Assembly (NCBI RefSeq): GCF_005239225.2
Contig: NC_133302.1
Span: forward strand, 8,060,001-8,124,000
DNA length: 64,000 nt
Reading direction: 5' to 3'
Source of the DNA: Populus alba
Lineage: Eukaryota > Streptophyta > Magnoliopsida > Malpighiales > Salicaceae
Shown here: in pieces, positions 24,661 to 36,520 of the stretch
Numbering within the stretch: position 1 is the first letter of the stretch
Layout of the letters: every line of letters starts with the position of its first letter
The notes under the pieces: generated by a model
Database searches by the model: none
What the model was told of the DNA's origin: nothing
The model's input: only the letters and a program-made list of their open reading frames with translations
Translations under genes and position numbers: made by a program

Positions 24661-24851
24661 ACATGACCACCCTATGTTTATTCTGATTGTTCATTGAAAT
24701 AATTGAAACGAACATTAAGAGTGAAAAATAATGATCAAAGAAGAAAATAATTTCCACATTTCAACTAGCATTTTATTCAAAAATAAAAATCATAAATTAG
24801 AGGTCAAGACAAGATTTGTGGGCTAGCCAAGTCAACTCTTAATTGAGCAGG
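24661..24851 (+). other. 3' UTR region of the quinone oxidoreductase gene
   Basis: Follows the TGA. 'AATAATTG' and 'AAAAATAATG' could serve as poly(A) signals, but no site is certain. It ends at the first LTR of the next element. Confidence 0.5.
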
Positions 24852-25122
24852 TGATCATACATTAAAAAACTATACAAATATTTTATACTATGTATACACC
24901 TCCATAAACATCTCTATAAATATTCTAGATATTTATATATCTTATAACTTAGATATTTATATAAAATATCTTAAATATTTTTTAAGATATTTATCTTAAG
25001 AAAGTCTATATAAACATATCTTTGTCTTTCTAAATGAATTAGATATGTTAAAACTTATCTCTTTAGACACCATATGTCTAAACAAATACAAGTCTAGTAT
25101 AAAATTTAAACAAAATATAAGG
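24852..25122 (+). repeat. 5' LTR, first part
   Basis: Aligns to 29487-29750 through 'TTTAGACA.CATA.GTCTAA' and 'AA.GGAA.A', where the match stops abruptly. Confidence 0.75.
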
Positions 25123-28100
25123 AACATTACAAAAAACTAAACTAAAATGGCTAAGCTTTTCACATAGCAAGTGAGGATAAACATTGTGGATTCAAGTACT
25201 ATATTGATCATTTTGTCCTTCATTGCACTAAGCAATTGTCTTGGTTGTAGGGGTAGAGTTGTCTTTTGAAGGAAATCAAAATATCACTTATCAATTCATT
25301 GAGATAATTCAGTAAATTTATTTTTTTATATGAAATGAAATTACTTCTTTACTTTTGAAAGCAAACGAAATAGGCTTTTTGTCGGGGGGCTTTTGTGAAT
25401 TTTTAATTTTATTTGCACAATTAAAGGATGATGATACTTTAAAAACTCGAAAATTTTGACCTTGTAGAGAGGTTTTTTTTTTGTGTATTTTTTCTACAAT
25501 AAAATGACATGTCTAGCCTTTGACTCTTAAAATTCCAAGTTTGAAAAGAGAGGGCATTTTCATCTTTGCCACATGTTTTTTGTTTTTTTTTTTGCAATAT
25601 AAGGATGCATTTAAGGATTTTTTAGTAATTTGAATTATTAAAATATTAATAAATCAATATAAAAGACCAACACGTGTCATCATCCCCCGGCCGAACGGGA
25701 GGCGCATGACATGTATTATGATGGCCAAAATCTATTGACTGTCATGTCATCCGACGTGTCAGGCAACGATGCAGCTGTTGTGTCACATGTTTGGCTTGAT
25801 TGGTTGTGATGGAAGGTTTTCCTCCTCTCTCTCTCTCTCTCGTGCATTGGTTTTTGTGTTGATTTCTTAAAAATTCATGTGTCCTCCAATTTGTATTTGT
25901 TTTAAAGTTGGTCCATATTCCTTTGATTTCTATTTATTTTGATTTTAAGGTTTTTTTTTTGTTTCAATTTAATCCCTCTACATTTTATTTCATAGATTTT
26001 TTTTTATCTAATTTGATCATTATTCTTTTAATTTCTATTTTTTATTATTTGCATTAATTCTTTTTCATCCTTTAAAATTTTTTGTTTTAATTTTGGTCCT
26101 CATTTTTTATTGTTTTGTTTTTTTTTATTTGTTCCTTCATTTATTTTGTTTCTCAATTTAATCCCTAATTATTTTTCATTTAATTATTTTTTATGAATGA
26201 TTTTGTCCTCATTTTTTTATTTTTTATTTTCTTCAATTATTTTATGATTGAAAATTTTGCTTCGTTATTTTTTTGTGTTTGTCTTCTACAATCATAGCCC
26301 GATCCATGATAAGGGAATTTATTGCATGCATATTTTCGATTATTCTTGTTTTATTTTTAAATATTTTGTATGTGTTGCTCAAGTTAATTAGGATTTTGGA
26401 TGTCTTTTTGAACTATTGACCTCGTGGAAAATTAATGTGTTTTTAGATACTAAATTATTGGAGTAGGCAGAATCTGGAATTAAAGCTGAGCACACATTGG
26501 TTTTTGGGTTGTAACGAGAGTTATACAACTTTGTTTCAGGCATTCATCACCATTTTGAAAATCTAAGACATAGATCTACAAATTATATGAAGAGCATATG
26601 ACTCAATTTTGCTAATTTGAAAACTAAAAAATGAGTCGAAAGACATAGTCCGAATTAGACCCAAACTTCCTGCAATCCAGGCACTGTCTTGGGTTATGGC
26701 CCATAACTCAAGTTTCATAGGTCAAAAAATTGCAAGATCAGCTTCATTGGAAAGAAATTTGAATTTTTACAATTTCTCTAGAAATAGAGAAGTCTTAATT
26801 TACATGTAATCCACCCAAAGTTTGGCCCACAATATCAAGATAGGAAAGAATCTTAGGCAAAGAGGGAAATTAACATTCTTTCCACTCTCATAAAAGAAAA
26901 GGCCAAAATATAAGGATGTTCTTCTGAGAGCAGCGGTATCTAAAGAGTGGTACCCTAAAATAAACCAAAAAAAAAAAACAAGAAGAGGCGGCATTAAGAA
27001 TAGACGAGAACATAGCAAAATAGAGGTGGAAAAATTAGAACAGAATGGAAGTAGTCCAACAGCTCTACTGTCAACCCTCACTCTTGAGTGATGTTCATCG
27101 TATCAAGTTTGTTTATTTTTAATTTAGCTATGGAGCAGACTCTTATTCTGAGATTTTTTTTTAATGTAACATAACTATGAATATGTGAACAATTTCTTTA
27201 ATTGAATTAATACACTAGTTGTTGAGTATTTCATTCTATGCTTAATGCTTGTGTACGTTTGGCCAATGTTTGCATGATTTGGGATTCGATTTGAGACTGA
27301 GAAGTGATAATTGTTTTAGCCATTATTTGAGGACAGAGATATCTTTTGAACTTTTATAACCTTTAAAGGTTTTAAGTTACTTAATGAATTCTGACAACTT
27401 CAGAAATTTCATGGAGTATATGAAGTTTGCTTATCAAAATATTTCATTATGCTCGAGAGAGATTAGTGTTTAAATTAGCAAAACTTGATTATCAACACTA
27501 AGAATAATTAAGTCAATTGAGAAGATTCACGTATGAATAGTTACGGTAAGTCAGAGATCCTAGAATCCATTAGAATTGAATTCAATACTACTTAATTAGT
27601 TGGTTGTTTGCTTTTAATCATTAATTTTTGTTTTGTAAACTATCTCATTAGATTCCTCAAATAAATCACAATTTAAAAGATTTTGGTAGTTGGTAGTAAT
27701 TTTTGCAAATCCTCATGTGACGATACTCTATTCATCATTTTATTACTTGTTAAGATTCATGCACTTGCAAAATTCACCAACAATCACCCAGTTTTAATAA
27801 TTAACCAGGTTTAAGTTCATTTTTTAAAAAAATTCTTTTTAAACAATATATCTTTTTTTTATTTTCATCATTTGATATTGACTTATTGGGCGTTGAGCTT
27901 TGTTATATATTCTGATTTTTTTATGAGGTTATCTCTATCTCATATCTCGGATCGCGAGTTATTAAAGTTAAGTTGGGTTTGCTCGGGTTTTTTTTTCTTT
28001 TGTGTGATCATCTGGTATTTGTTCCCACTTTGAAGGGGACTTTTATGACTTTTTTAGAGTAACATGTGTTTCCTTATTTTTTTGTCTTTACAGGATCTAC

Positions 28101-28941
28101 TGCTTTTAAAATGATTTTTTTAATTATATTAAATAATTCATTTTATCCTTCAACATTAAATTGATTTTATATTGCGTTGATTTTTTTGTGCTCTTTATTA
28201 GATCTTGCTCTTTTAACAAGAATTGTTTTAATTAAATTAATTTACCTTACCCTTCATCATTAAATTTGTTTTATACTGAGCTTTTAAGTTGAGCTTAAAT
28301 TTAAAATTTCACGGTTTACAACTTTAAGAGATTAACTTGAGCTTAGAAATCAAATGTTTTTCTTACTCTATTCCAATTACTTTTGAGATCCAGGTCAGCC
28401 TAAGCCCCGAGTCCCTTGGGTTATGAGTCAACTCGTCGTGTCGAGTATTTTGAGTATTAAATGGTGTATTTTGATTTTGATTTTTTTTTCTTTTTATGAA
28501 TTTGGTCCTCACTCACTCACTTAATTTTTATTTTTATTTTGGATTCTTTTGTGAATTTGTGGAATTAGAAATTTTTAATTTAGCCCTCAATGTTTTGGTT
28601 TTAAATTTTTATTCTTGAAACCTTTATCAAATGTTCATTTGTTTTCAATTTCGTCATTGTATCCATATTCCATAATCTTGATTGTTCTCAAATTTAATTA
28701 CCCAGGTTTGCTGATTTTTTTTTTAACTATTTTTTGTTCATTCATTTTTTTCCTATTTTATCTTTCACCATTTGGATTCCTGAAGGATAATGGTCGATAT
28801 TTTTTTTTGTTCTCTTTATATAATGTGGAGCTGTTAATTTTTTTTCCTTTTTTAAAATACATTTACAAAACTTAATCATCATTTTTTTACACTACCGAAA
28901 AATTAGGTCAGCCCGCAGCAAAACGCAGGCAAGCTATCTAG
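25123..28941 (+). mobile_element. Nested 3.8-kb insertion with a Helitron-like 3' end
   Basis: This block separates two LTR parts that are contiguous in the partner LTR, so it is an insertion. Its right end reads GCCCGC-AGCAAAAC-GCAGGC-AAGCTAT-CTAG, followed by T. That is a short imperfect stem-loop a few bases before CTAG, as expected of a Helitron terminus inserted before T, and the left flank ends in A. The left end (TTACAAAAAAC) does not show the usual TC. No Rep/helicase coding is seen, so it would be non-autonomous. Inside are T-rich tracts, a stretch at 25670-25850 with CACGTGTCATC and a CT run, and 26450-27900, which resembles LTR-element untranslated DNA. There may be further nesting. 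Confidence 0.6.
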
Positions 28942-29117
28942 TTTAAGCTTAAAGAATATTTATTCTCCTCATCTTCTAAACAAACACTATACTGACTTAA
29001 GCTTCGAAGTGTTATTCTTACAGGTTTTGTCAGGTCCACCAAGTCCTTTAGATCTAGTTTTATCAGCCCATGGAAAGCATCTCAATCTTTATACTGAGGA
29101 TTTTTCCAACCTCATCA
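28942..29117 (+). repeat. 5' LTR, second part
   Basis: Aligns to 29740-29919 and, inverted, to 30063-30240. It starts TTTAAGCTTAAAGAATATTT and ends CCTCATCA just before the primer-like site. Confidence 0.75.
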
Positions 29118-29486
29118 ATTGGTGTTATCTTTGGAAAATGAGCAAAAAGCCAGGTCATTCCTATTTCTCAAAAGCTTTTTTCATGACTGATGAAACCCCA
29201 ATGCAGCGGCAGCTATGCCTTGTATATGCCCCACGTGGCTACATTAAAGGTTACATCAGCTGCTATACATAGTTATACCCATGGTAATGCCCACAACTAC
29301 AACTATGCACAGGACTATGCACCAAGGCTACACCCACAAACTACTTTTATGGTGGATTGTAAACACAAAAAGTGTCATCAAGACTTGAAGGGCTATGATG
29401 ATACATAAAAGATAACATTACCCATTGTAAGTATTTTATCTCCCACTCTTACTAGGTCAAGTATTCCAAACACACTTGGGGGGCTT

Positions 29487-29919
29487 TGATGATACATGAA
29501 GAAACTACACATATCTTTTATATAATGTATACACCTCCATAAATATCCCTATAAATATCCTAGATATTTATATTCAATATCTTAGATATTTCTTAAGATA
29601 TTTATCTTAAAAAAATCTATATATCATCTCTCTAGATGAAAGGTTTGTCATAGCTCATCTCTCTGGAGTCTATCTCTTTAGACAACATAAGTCTAAGAAA
29701 ACAAAAGTCTGATATAAAACTTAAACAAGGTTTAAGGAATATTTAAGCCTTGAGAATATTTACTCTCTCTGTCACCTGAACAAACAATATACTGACTTAA
29801 GTTTCAGAGTGTTTTTCTTGCAGGTTTCGTCGGGCCCACAAAGTACTTCAGGTCTAGTTTTTATCATCCCTTGGAAAGCGCTCTCAGTCTTTCTACTGGA
29901 GATTTTTCCAGCCTCATCT
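29487..29919 (+). repeat. 3' LTR of the small element
   Basis: 433 bp beginning TGATGATACATGAAG after the G-rich tract. It is uninterrupted, so it gives the true order of the LTR sequence. Confidence 0.75.
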
Positions 29920-30350
29920 ATGTGGGGCATAGCCACTGGCATTTTGTTGGCATAGTCATAAACATAGTTGCTAGCATAGTTGTTGTTGCATCGGGTTTTC
30001 GTCAACCATGGAAAGAGGTTTTGAGAAATAGGAATAGAATTCTCATAGACGACACCAATTGATGAGGGTAGAAAAATCCTCAATAGAAAAATTAAAGGGC
30101 TTTTCTTGGGTTGATAAAACTAGACCTGAAAGACTTGGTGAAACGGTGACATCTGCAAGAAAAATACTATGAAACTTAATTCAGTATAGTGTTTATCTAG
30201 GTGATGAGAAGAAGAAATATTGTCTAGGCTTAAATGCTCCTTAAGCTTTGGTATCAGTGTTGTCTAGAGAGATGAGCTTTGTGAAACTTTTACTTGAAGA
30301 GATGAAACTCTGTAAGAATTATATGTGTGTGCTTTTTATAAAACATTCAC
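29920..30350 (-). mobile_element. Inverted, truncated copy of the same LTR element
   Basis: The minus strand holds an LTR 3' half (about 30350-30063, ending CCTCATCA), then TTGGTGTCGTCTATGAGAAT as primer-like site, then interior sequence (30040-29920) that matches the interior after 29118 ('CCTATTTCTCAAAA.C.TTTT.CATG..TGA.GAAA.CCC.ATGCA'). The interior abuts the 3' LTR at 29919 directly, giving an inverted LTR pair with a 143-bp spacer. Confidence 0.7.
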
Positions 30351-31036
30351 GTGGTTTTTTCAAACATAATTTCAGTTTTTTAAAAAACTAAGACATTGTT
30401 GTTTTTGTAAGAACATCCGGTTTAAAATAAAACTTGACCTCGTTTCGAGTCATCATGTTAATATGTTAGGTCAGGTCAGGACAGACTATGTTGCTAACAT
30501 ACTAATCTTTTTTTAATATTATCATAGATATTGTCTTTACTAAAATATTTCCAAAACAGCCAGTTTCACTTCGGTTTGATCACATTGTCATAATGCTTGT
30601 ACTGTTAGCCCTTTGTTTCTGGCTTTCTGCCGCATTAGCCCACCATTTTGATGGTGAGATTCCAATGCTGCAGCAAAACTACAGAACCGCCCTTAATTCT
30701 TTAACACTAAAACCACCAAGGAACACACAATACCTTCTCACAGCCGGTATATGGATGATTTATCTTTGATCTAATCCAAAGAAAGATGAAATTATCCAAA
30801 TCTTTGTGAAAACTTGGAATGAGCATTGTGCCATTTCATTTGAAGCTCCTGTACTGTATTTGAAAGACATGCACGAATGCAAAGAAACCAACTAGAATGA
30901 GAAGCTGCTAGATGCATACAACAAAGGCATCATCTACAATCAGAGCTACTTACTGTACTAAAAAACTTACACAATTTACACCACCAACAGGTCATTTCTT
31001 AAGTGCTATTCTGCTCCTCGTGGAAGAAAACATGCA
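30351..31036. other. Intergenic and probable 3' UTR of the NAC gene
   Basis: 30535-30645 matches 20935-21035 (see findings). From about 30900 to 31036 the sequence is likely the 3' UTR of the minus-strand NAC gene. No coding frame is supported. Confidence 0.4.
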
Positions 31037-34000
31037 CTACAAATTATCACTTGCACCATCCTGTATCCAGAGCAACTTCACGGTCATAAGGGATCTCCAT
31101 ATTCCGGAAAATGCTACGATTGCGATTAAGAGGAGGAAAATGCTGATATAAACTGGAGGTGCAGGTGGAAATGCTGATGATGCTATCTGGCTGCTCTCGG
31201 ATTCACCTTCCTTTTTCGCCCCTAACCTCAAATCTGAAGAAGATTCTTCAGCAATTTCCCTGCTAGTCTTGGAACTAGGAAGTGGGCTTTCTTTCTGCAG
31301 ATAGTCAGCTGTAGGGGTCTGTTTTCCAGCATCTCCAGTGGCCTGCAGAAAATAATTGTATGAAATCAATTGTCGATGGGTGCATTCAACAGAAACCCCA
31401 CATTGTCGTAGAGCGATAGCACTTACCTCTGTTACAGCTGATTGCACCTCATCTTCATCTTCAATGTAGCCTGCATCTTTAACCTTGCAATATCCAAGTG
31501 ACTCGGACAAAAGCTTCGTTTGCACCTGCAGAAGGAGTCTTCTTGGGCCACTGCCCTGGGCAATGAAGATGTCTGACTGTGGTCGGACTCGAGGCTGGCG
31601 GGTCCTAATCTTGATTCCAGTTCCGCTAACACCACTGCCATTGTCTACAGAAGTCATCTGACTGGTAGCTTCTTCCATACTATTAAACACACCAAAGGAT
31701 GAGATTGCAGATTTGGCAGATGGAGCATCTTGTCCAACAAAATTATTGCCGAAATGATTAATATTTCCCCTTCCAAGTTCTCCATAAAAAACAGGAGTGG
31801 GTGCTCTCAAAGTTCCGAGAGCAGGCTGCATTTGAAATAGCTCATTGCTACAAAATTGATCACTAGGCCACGCTGGGACTCTCATGAGTGAAACATGCTG
31901 GTGTACATCAAAATTACAACAGGATTTTAGAGCTTCAGAGGTTATTTTCAAATAAGAATAAATCAACTATATCAAATTGCTCAAACAGCAATATAAGAAA
32001 ATACAAGATTTACCAGTTAAGAGCTATGACAGCTAAGATAGATTCAACAACATGGTGATTTGAAAGCTACCAAAAGACCATAGTTTTACCTGTAAATTGT
32101 TCATGAAACTGTATATACCATTGTCCGGAGCATAAAAGTTTCCTGGTGGTATCTGACCACACAACTGAGTCTCACTTCCAACACCCAAGTTGTTCTTACT
32201 CGTTTCTTCACCAGAACACTCGTCATGGTTATTGAAGAAGCCATCTAACAATTCTGTGATGGATACATCCTGTTCAATGGAGACATCCTGAAAAGGAAAT
32301 TCATTTTGATCGTTGCCAAAGTCACTGGCATAAGGTGAATCTATGTAGCATCCCAGGTCTGCCGGAATATGTGATCGCACTGGGGAGAAAACTTCATGAT
32401 CAAGTTCACCAGATACAGGCTCGTGTATAATAGAACTTTCATCCAGCAGCAGACATGCCTGAAAAACAAACTTAAGAAAATCAACTTTCTCATAATGTTT
32501 ATCTTGAGTGGAGTACAAGAGGCCAAAATACAGAATCCAGTACTCACCTCCACAGCTGTTGCTTCTGGCACTTGATCTTCAATATCTGAAGTTGCATGTC
32601 TATTACTGCAGCTATCAACAGGCACCACAGAATTAGTAGTCACGTTGTCAGACTCAGGCAACCATATCTTTATATCTTCTGACTGCTTCCCTGAATGCAT
32701 GTCAGATGTAGCTGTTTCTTGAACTAGATCTGATGATGCATTATCAGGAGAGGACTTAGCAGCTGTAGGAGAGTATCCAATCTGCTCTATCTCATCATAC
32801 TTTACACCATTGGTTCTCTCTTCTGACTTTCTGAATAAGCGAAAAAGGACAAATGCAACCTGATCCAGGTGAAAAGAGGAACTAAGTGAGTTGAAGATAT
32901 AAACAGCATCAATGAGAATCATCGGTATTCATTTCAACAATAGCATCACTGTACAGATACAACACAAAATGAAATTTGGTAACTTCAAAAATCAACAGTG
33001 AAAAAAAAAACATAGATTCCATGTACATCACTTACTACTAAAACTGAATTCCTTCAGTTTAGCTGCCGGCATTATGTTCATACGCACATCAAAATAAATT
33101 AACATTGAATGCATGGTTAATAGGAAAAAGCATAACACAAAAAAGTAATTACACAGCATGTAGACAAAATTTCCTCAGTTTTTCCAACGAATGAAATCAA
33201 AACTGAGCATTTCAACCAAGTATAGCATGTCAAAATGAACAAATTAATAACAAGAACGAGATCAAGAACGCTAGCAACCTGGCCAGGGCCGGTACCATCA
33301 AGATCCTTTTCAGTGGGACGATACTCATGCATGATCCAGTTCGTACGCTCTCCCTTTGGAGCACGACCACGGTAGAAAACCAATGTTTTCTTCATACCAA
33401 TCAAGGTGGTATTACCAGCCGATTTCCGAGACTTTATTGTTCGATCCTTCCCCGTAGCCTTCCAATATCCAGCATCTGTTGCTCTATTTGCACGATGACC
33501 ATTAGGATACTTCCTATCTCGTGGGCAGAAGAAGAACCACTCTGGATCATCAGTCTTTATCACAGATAGACCTACAACCCAACATTCAAATTCACTTCTC
33601 GTTTAGCTAAAAATAGCAGAATTGTAAACTATACAGCAGTGAATTATAGGAAGGATACTAAAATACCCAATTTCCAAAACATTATGATAATCTTTATAGC
33701 AAGTTCAAGGGAATCTACTTGTAACCCTAAGAAAAACCCCACATTCCTAATGACTCCAAATTTAGCTAAAAATATCAGAATTATACACTAAGTGCACTTA
33801 ATTATAGAAACGATACTAAAATACCCTGATTCTAAGAAATCAATATTTTTTACTAGTAAATTCAAGGAATCTTAGTGATGAAGGAATTACCCAGATAAGC
33901 AAAAAGTGGAATTTATTCATAGGGAATAAATAAATTAAACAACCAATCAAAAAAATATCAAAGATTCAACCTTTAAAATCAAAGAAAACCCACCTAAAAA

Positions 34001-34222
34001 ACAAATAAATAATAAAAAAAAAAGAACGGATTTTTCTTTTTCTCTTTTTTTACCAGGCAAATCCCAAGGCTCCCATTTACAAACATCAATTTCAGGGATG
34101 ACTTCGACTTCAGAATCACGACCGTTGATTTTGAGTCTCAAGTAGTGTCTTATCAGTTCTTCATCAGTTGGCCTGAATCTAAACCCTAAAGGTAGGGAGT
34201 CCATAGACACCATAGCCACCAT
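31037..34222 (-). CDS. NTL: Membrane-tethered NAC transcription factor (NTL type), 6 exons, 639 aa
   Basis: Exons on the minus strand are 34222-34054, 33571-33279, 32859-32548, 32458-32090, 31897-31427 and 31342-31037, with GT-AG borders and consistent phases. Residues about 7-165 form the NAC DNA-binding domain: [77 protein letters not shown] and WIMHEYRP. A long acidic, serine-rich region follows. The C-terminus has one hydrophobic helix ([21 protein letters not shown]) and a short basic tail. Known family members are held at the ER or plasma membrane and released by proteolysis under stress to enter the nucleus. Three in-frame ATGs near the start (34222, 34213, 34204) leave the first residue open. 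The domain resembles the NAC014/NAC062/NAC091 group. Confidence 0.96.
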
Positions 34223-36520
34223 GCTGTCTTCGTTTTCCTTTCTTTAACCAAAACCCAACAAAGAAAAAAATTCAATCAAAGTTTGAGTGTTTGCATCTGT
34301 TACTCCAAAATCTATCAATCTCTCAGTGTACTTGCCTGCTATTTTATTGTTGTTATTGGCGGTAGGGTCTGTGATCAACTAAAATGATCAGTCTTTAACA
34401 CACGTGTTCTTCTTTTATTCAACCTCTTTAGTTTGTACTACTGGCCAATGGCTTCATGACAAAACAGCAAGTGTCCAATGTCAGGTCTGAAGAAGAATTT
34501 TATGTGTACGATGTTGTTGGCGTGAAGACAAGTACGATTCAGTCCTCATCTTTCGATATGTATTCAAGTCACGTCTTAAAGTAAAATTTATTTTAATTGC
34601 ATCATTTTATAATCATACTAGAAAAAATTATTTCATTAAAGAAATGAAAAAATATCTATCTAATTCATTAAAATAGAGTAAATAAATATACATTTGAACC
34701 ATTAAATTTTAGCGCGCGCGCGTGCCCGCCCCGCCCCCCCCCCCCACACACACATATATATTAGCAATGAACAATCACAAAGATGAAGATAAAAATGAGT
34801 TTGATATTAGACTATTTCAATAAATAATGAAAATATCTAGATACCAAGTATCAACTACAGAATTTATAAATGCTAAGAATGATGGATCATTTAAGTTATG
34901 AATAAAATGGATTAAATTCCCAAATTTGTTTGCAAAATCTACCTACAAAAAAAGATGCAATCAAGATGCCAATATAAAAATATCATCTAAAACATGAGTA
35001 GATGATACTTATTTATAAAGTATATCTAAAAAAAAAAGCATATATTATCAACGATTATTTAGCAAAAAATAATTTTACAAGTGCTTTTAAATAAATATAA
35101 AACACTCACTTTTCTAAAAAAAAAAGAAAGATACAAGTGGGAGATAAATTCTACACGAGTATATTCTTATCATTGTTTTTTTAGTCATAGATTCTATGTT
35201 CTCTAATCTCTATATCTGTTTTTTTTTTCAAAAAAATAATTAATAATATATTATTAGTTACTTCCTGAATACCATAAATTTTTTAACAACTATCCCTGAA
35301 AAATTGCTAGTTTTTTTATTAAACCAAGAGGAATTAACTAGAGGAGATTGGATTATTAGGTAATAGGCATCCAAGTGTTAAAACTACAAGATTTAGTAAG
35401 TTTGAGGATTGGTTTGAAATCATAACCATATTGGGGACCTATATATATTCTTTTCTCTAAAAACAAAACACAACAATATACTAGTGGATTGGTGAATGGA
35501 CTACGAACCTTCCTGTCTCCAGATGCAGATGCTGGCTCTCAAGTACACATTTACTGTTCACCTATATTTAAAAAAAAATTATTTTTCAGTTTTAGACTAA
35601 TCTTTTTATATTTTTAATTGTTTCATATTAAAACTATTTTAAAAAAAAAAAATATTATTATTTTAATACAATTTTAAAAAAAAACATTTTATAAACTAAT
35701 CTTCAAATTGGCTCAATTGTCTCTTTCCCTTAACCTTATCTTCCAAGGAATATTTTCACTTTTTACCTTTTTTTCTTCACTTTTTCTAAGTTCTAATAGA
35801 TTGATTCACATGCGATTACTTCTTAGAGTCGTCTTTCTATTAATTGTAGATTTTCTGCATTAATTATATAACCCATATATGGTATTATAGTTGTCAAAAC
35901 CTACGTGTAGCCCTCTTAGCAGGCACATGCCTATGATACCGCTCTCATTAGCCGGTGTCCTCACATAAAGTGAGCCAGCATGAGACCCCGACCCCACTAA
36001 AGAGCCAACAGTCTTTTGAATTGTGAGGGCTGAGGGTACATAATTGGACCCCACACATGGAGCTGATTCCTTTCCAGTCCAGCAGCACACCAGAACTTTT
36101 GGAAAAGAGAACCTGATAATAATAGTCTTTGAAAGAAATCATCAAGATTTGAGGAAGCCTCGTCGTTTTGCTAAACTTCAAATCTTGATTGAACAGAGCC
36201 CGTTGGGCCAAGGCCGATGACAATTATCTCTGTGATCATCCCTCCACATCATTTCTCCACCAATGTAACTCATTTTTTTTCATGCTTTGAAGGGGAAATA
36301 AAGTTGAATAAAATTTCAAGGCAACAACTGTAGGGAAATGAAGTTTCGCAAAACTTAATGGTGTATTGTCATACGCGAGCACACTTGAGTAATAATCAAC
36401 AACCATCGCCAAACATAACATGACATACTATATATGAGGTGAATAATTTGTGTGCTACTGCCCCAACAAATTAAGACTTCTCTTGTGAGTTCTATCTTCA
36501 TTCTATACATGTTTACCTAC
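34223..36520. other. NAC upstream region and intergenic DNA
   Basis: About 34223-34500 should contain the NAC promoter; a 'CACACGTGTTC' E-box/G-box-like site lies at about 34399-34409. The remainder is AT-rich. A dispersed short repeat is near 35570-35700. 35860-36230 is less AT-rich, but no frame or RNA is recognisable. The 3' UTR of the RING gene probably covers about 36430-36520. Confidence 0.4.
34712..34762. repeat. Compound GC / C-run / CA / TA microsatellite
   Basis: (GC)n(GT), then CCCGCC and a run of about 12 C, then (CA)n and (TA)n within 50 bp, in an otherwise AT-rich stretch. Alternating GC favours Z-DNA and the C-run could form G-quadruplex-like structure on the other strand. Confidence 0.85.

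Larger units (their letters stand above)
24852..29919 (+). mobile_element. Small non-coding LTR element with its 5' LTR split by a nested insertion
   Basis: The 5' LTR is in two parts, 24852-25122 and 28942-29117 (447 bp when added). It pairs in order with the 3' LTR at 29487-29919 (433 bp). Both begin TGAT.ATACAT and share 'TGTATACACCTCCATAAA' and, in the second half, 'TGACTTAAG.TTC..AGTGTT.TTCTT.CAGGTTT'. Both LTRs finish 'CCTCATC(A/T)'. After the 5' LTR comes TTGGTGTTATCTTTGG, a primer-site-like sequence of the type seen in Ty3/gypsy Tat relatives (inference). Before the 3' LTR is a G-rich tract (CACTTGGGGGGCTT, 29473-29486). The interior between LTRs is only about 370 bp with no domain, so it is non-autonomous. 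Confidence 0.75.
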
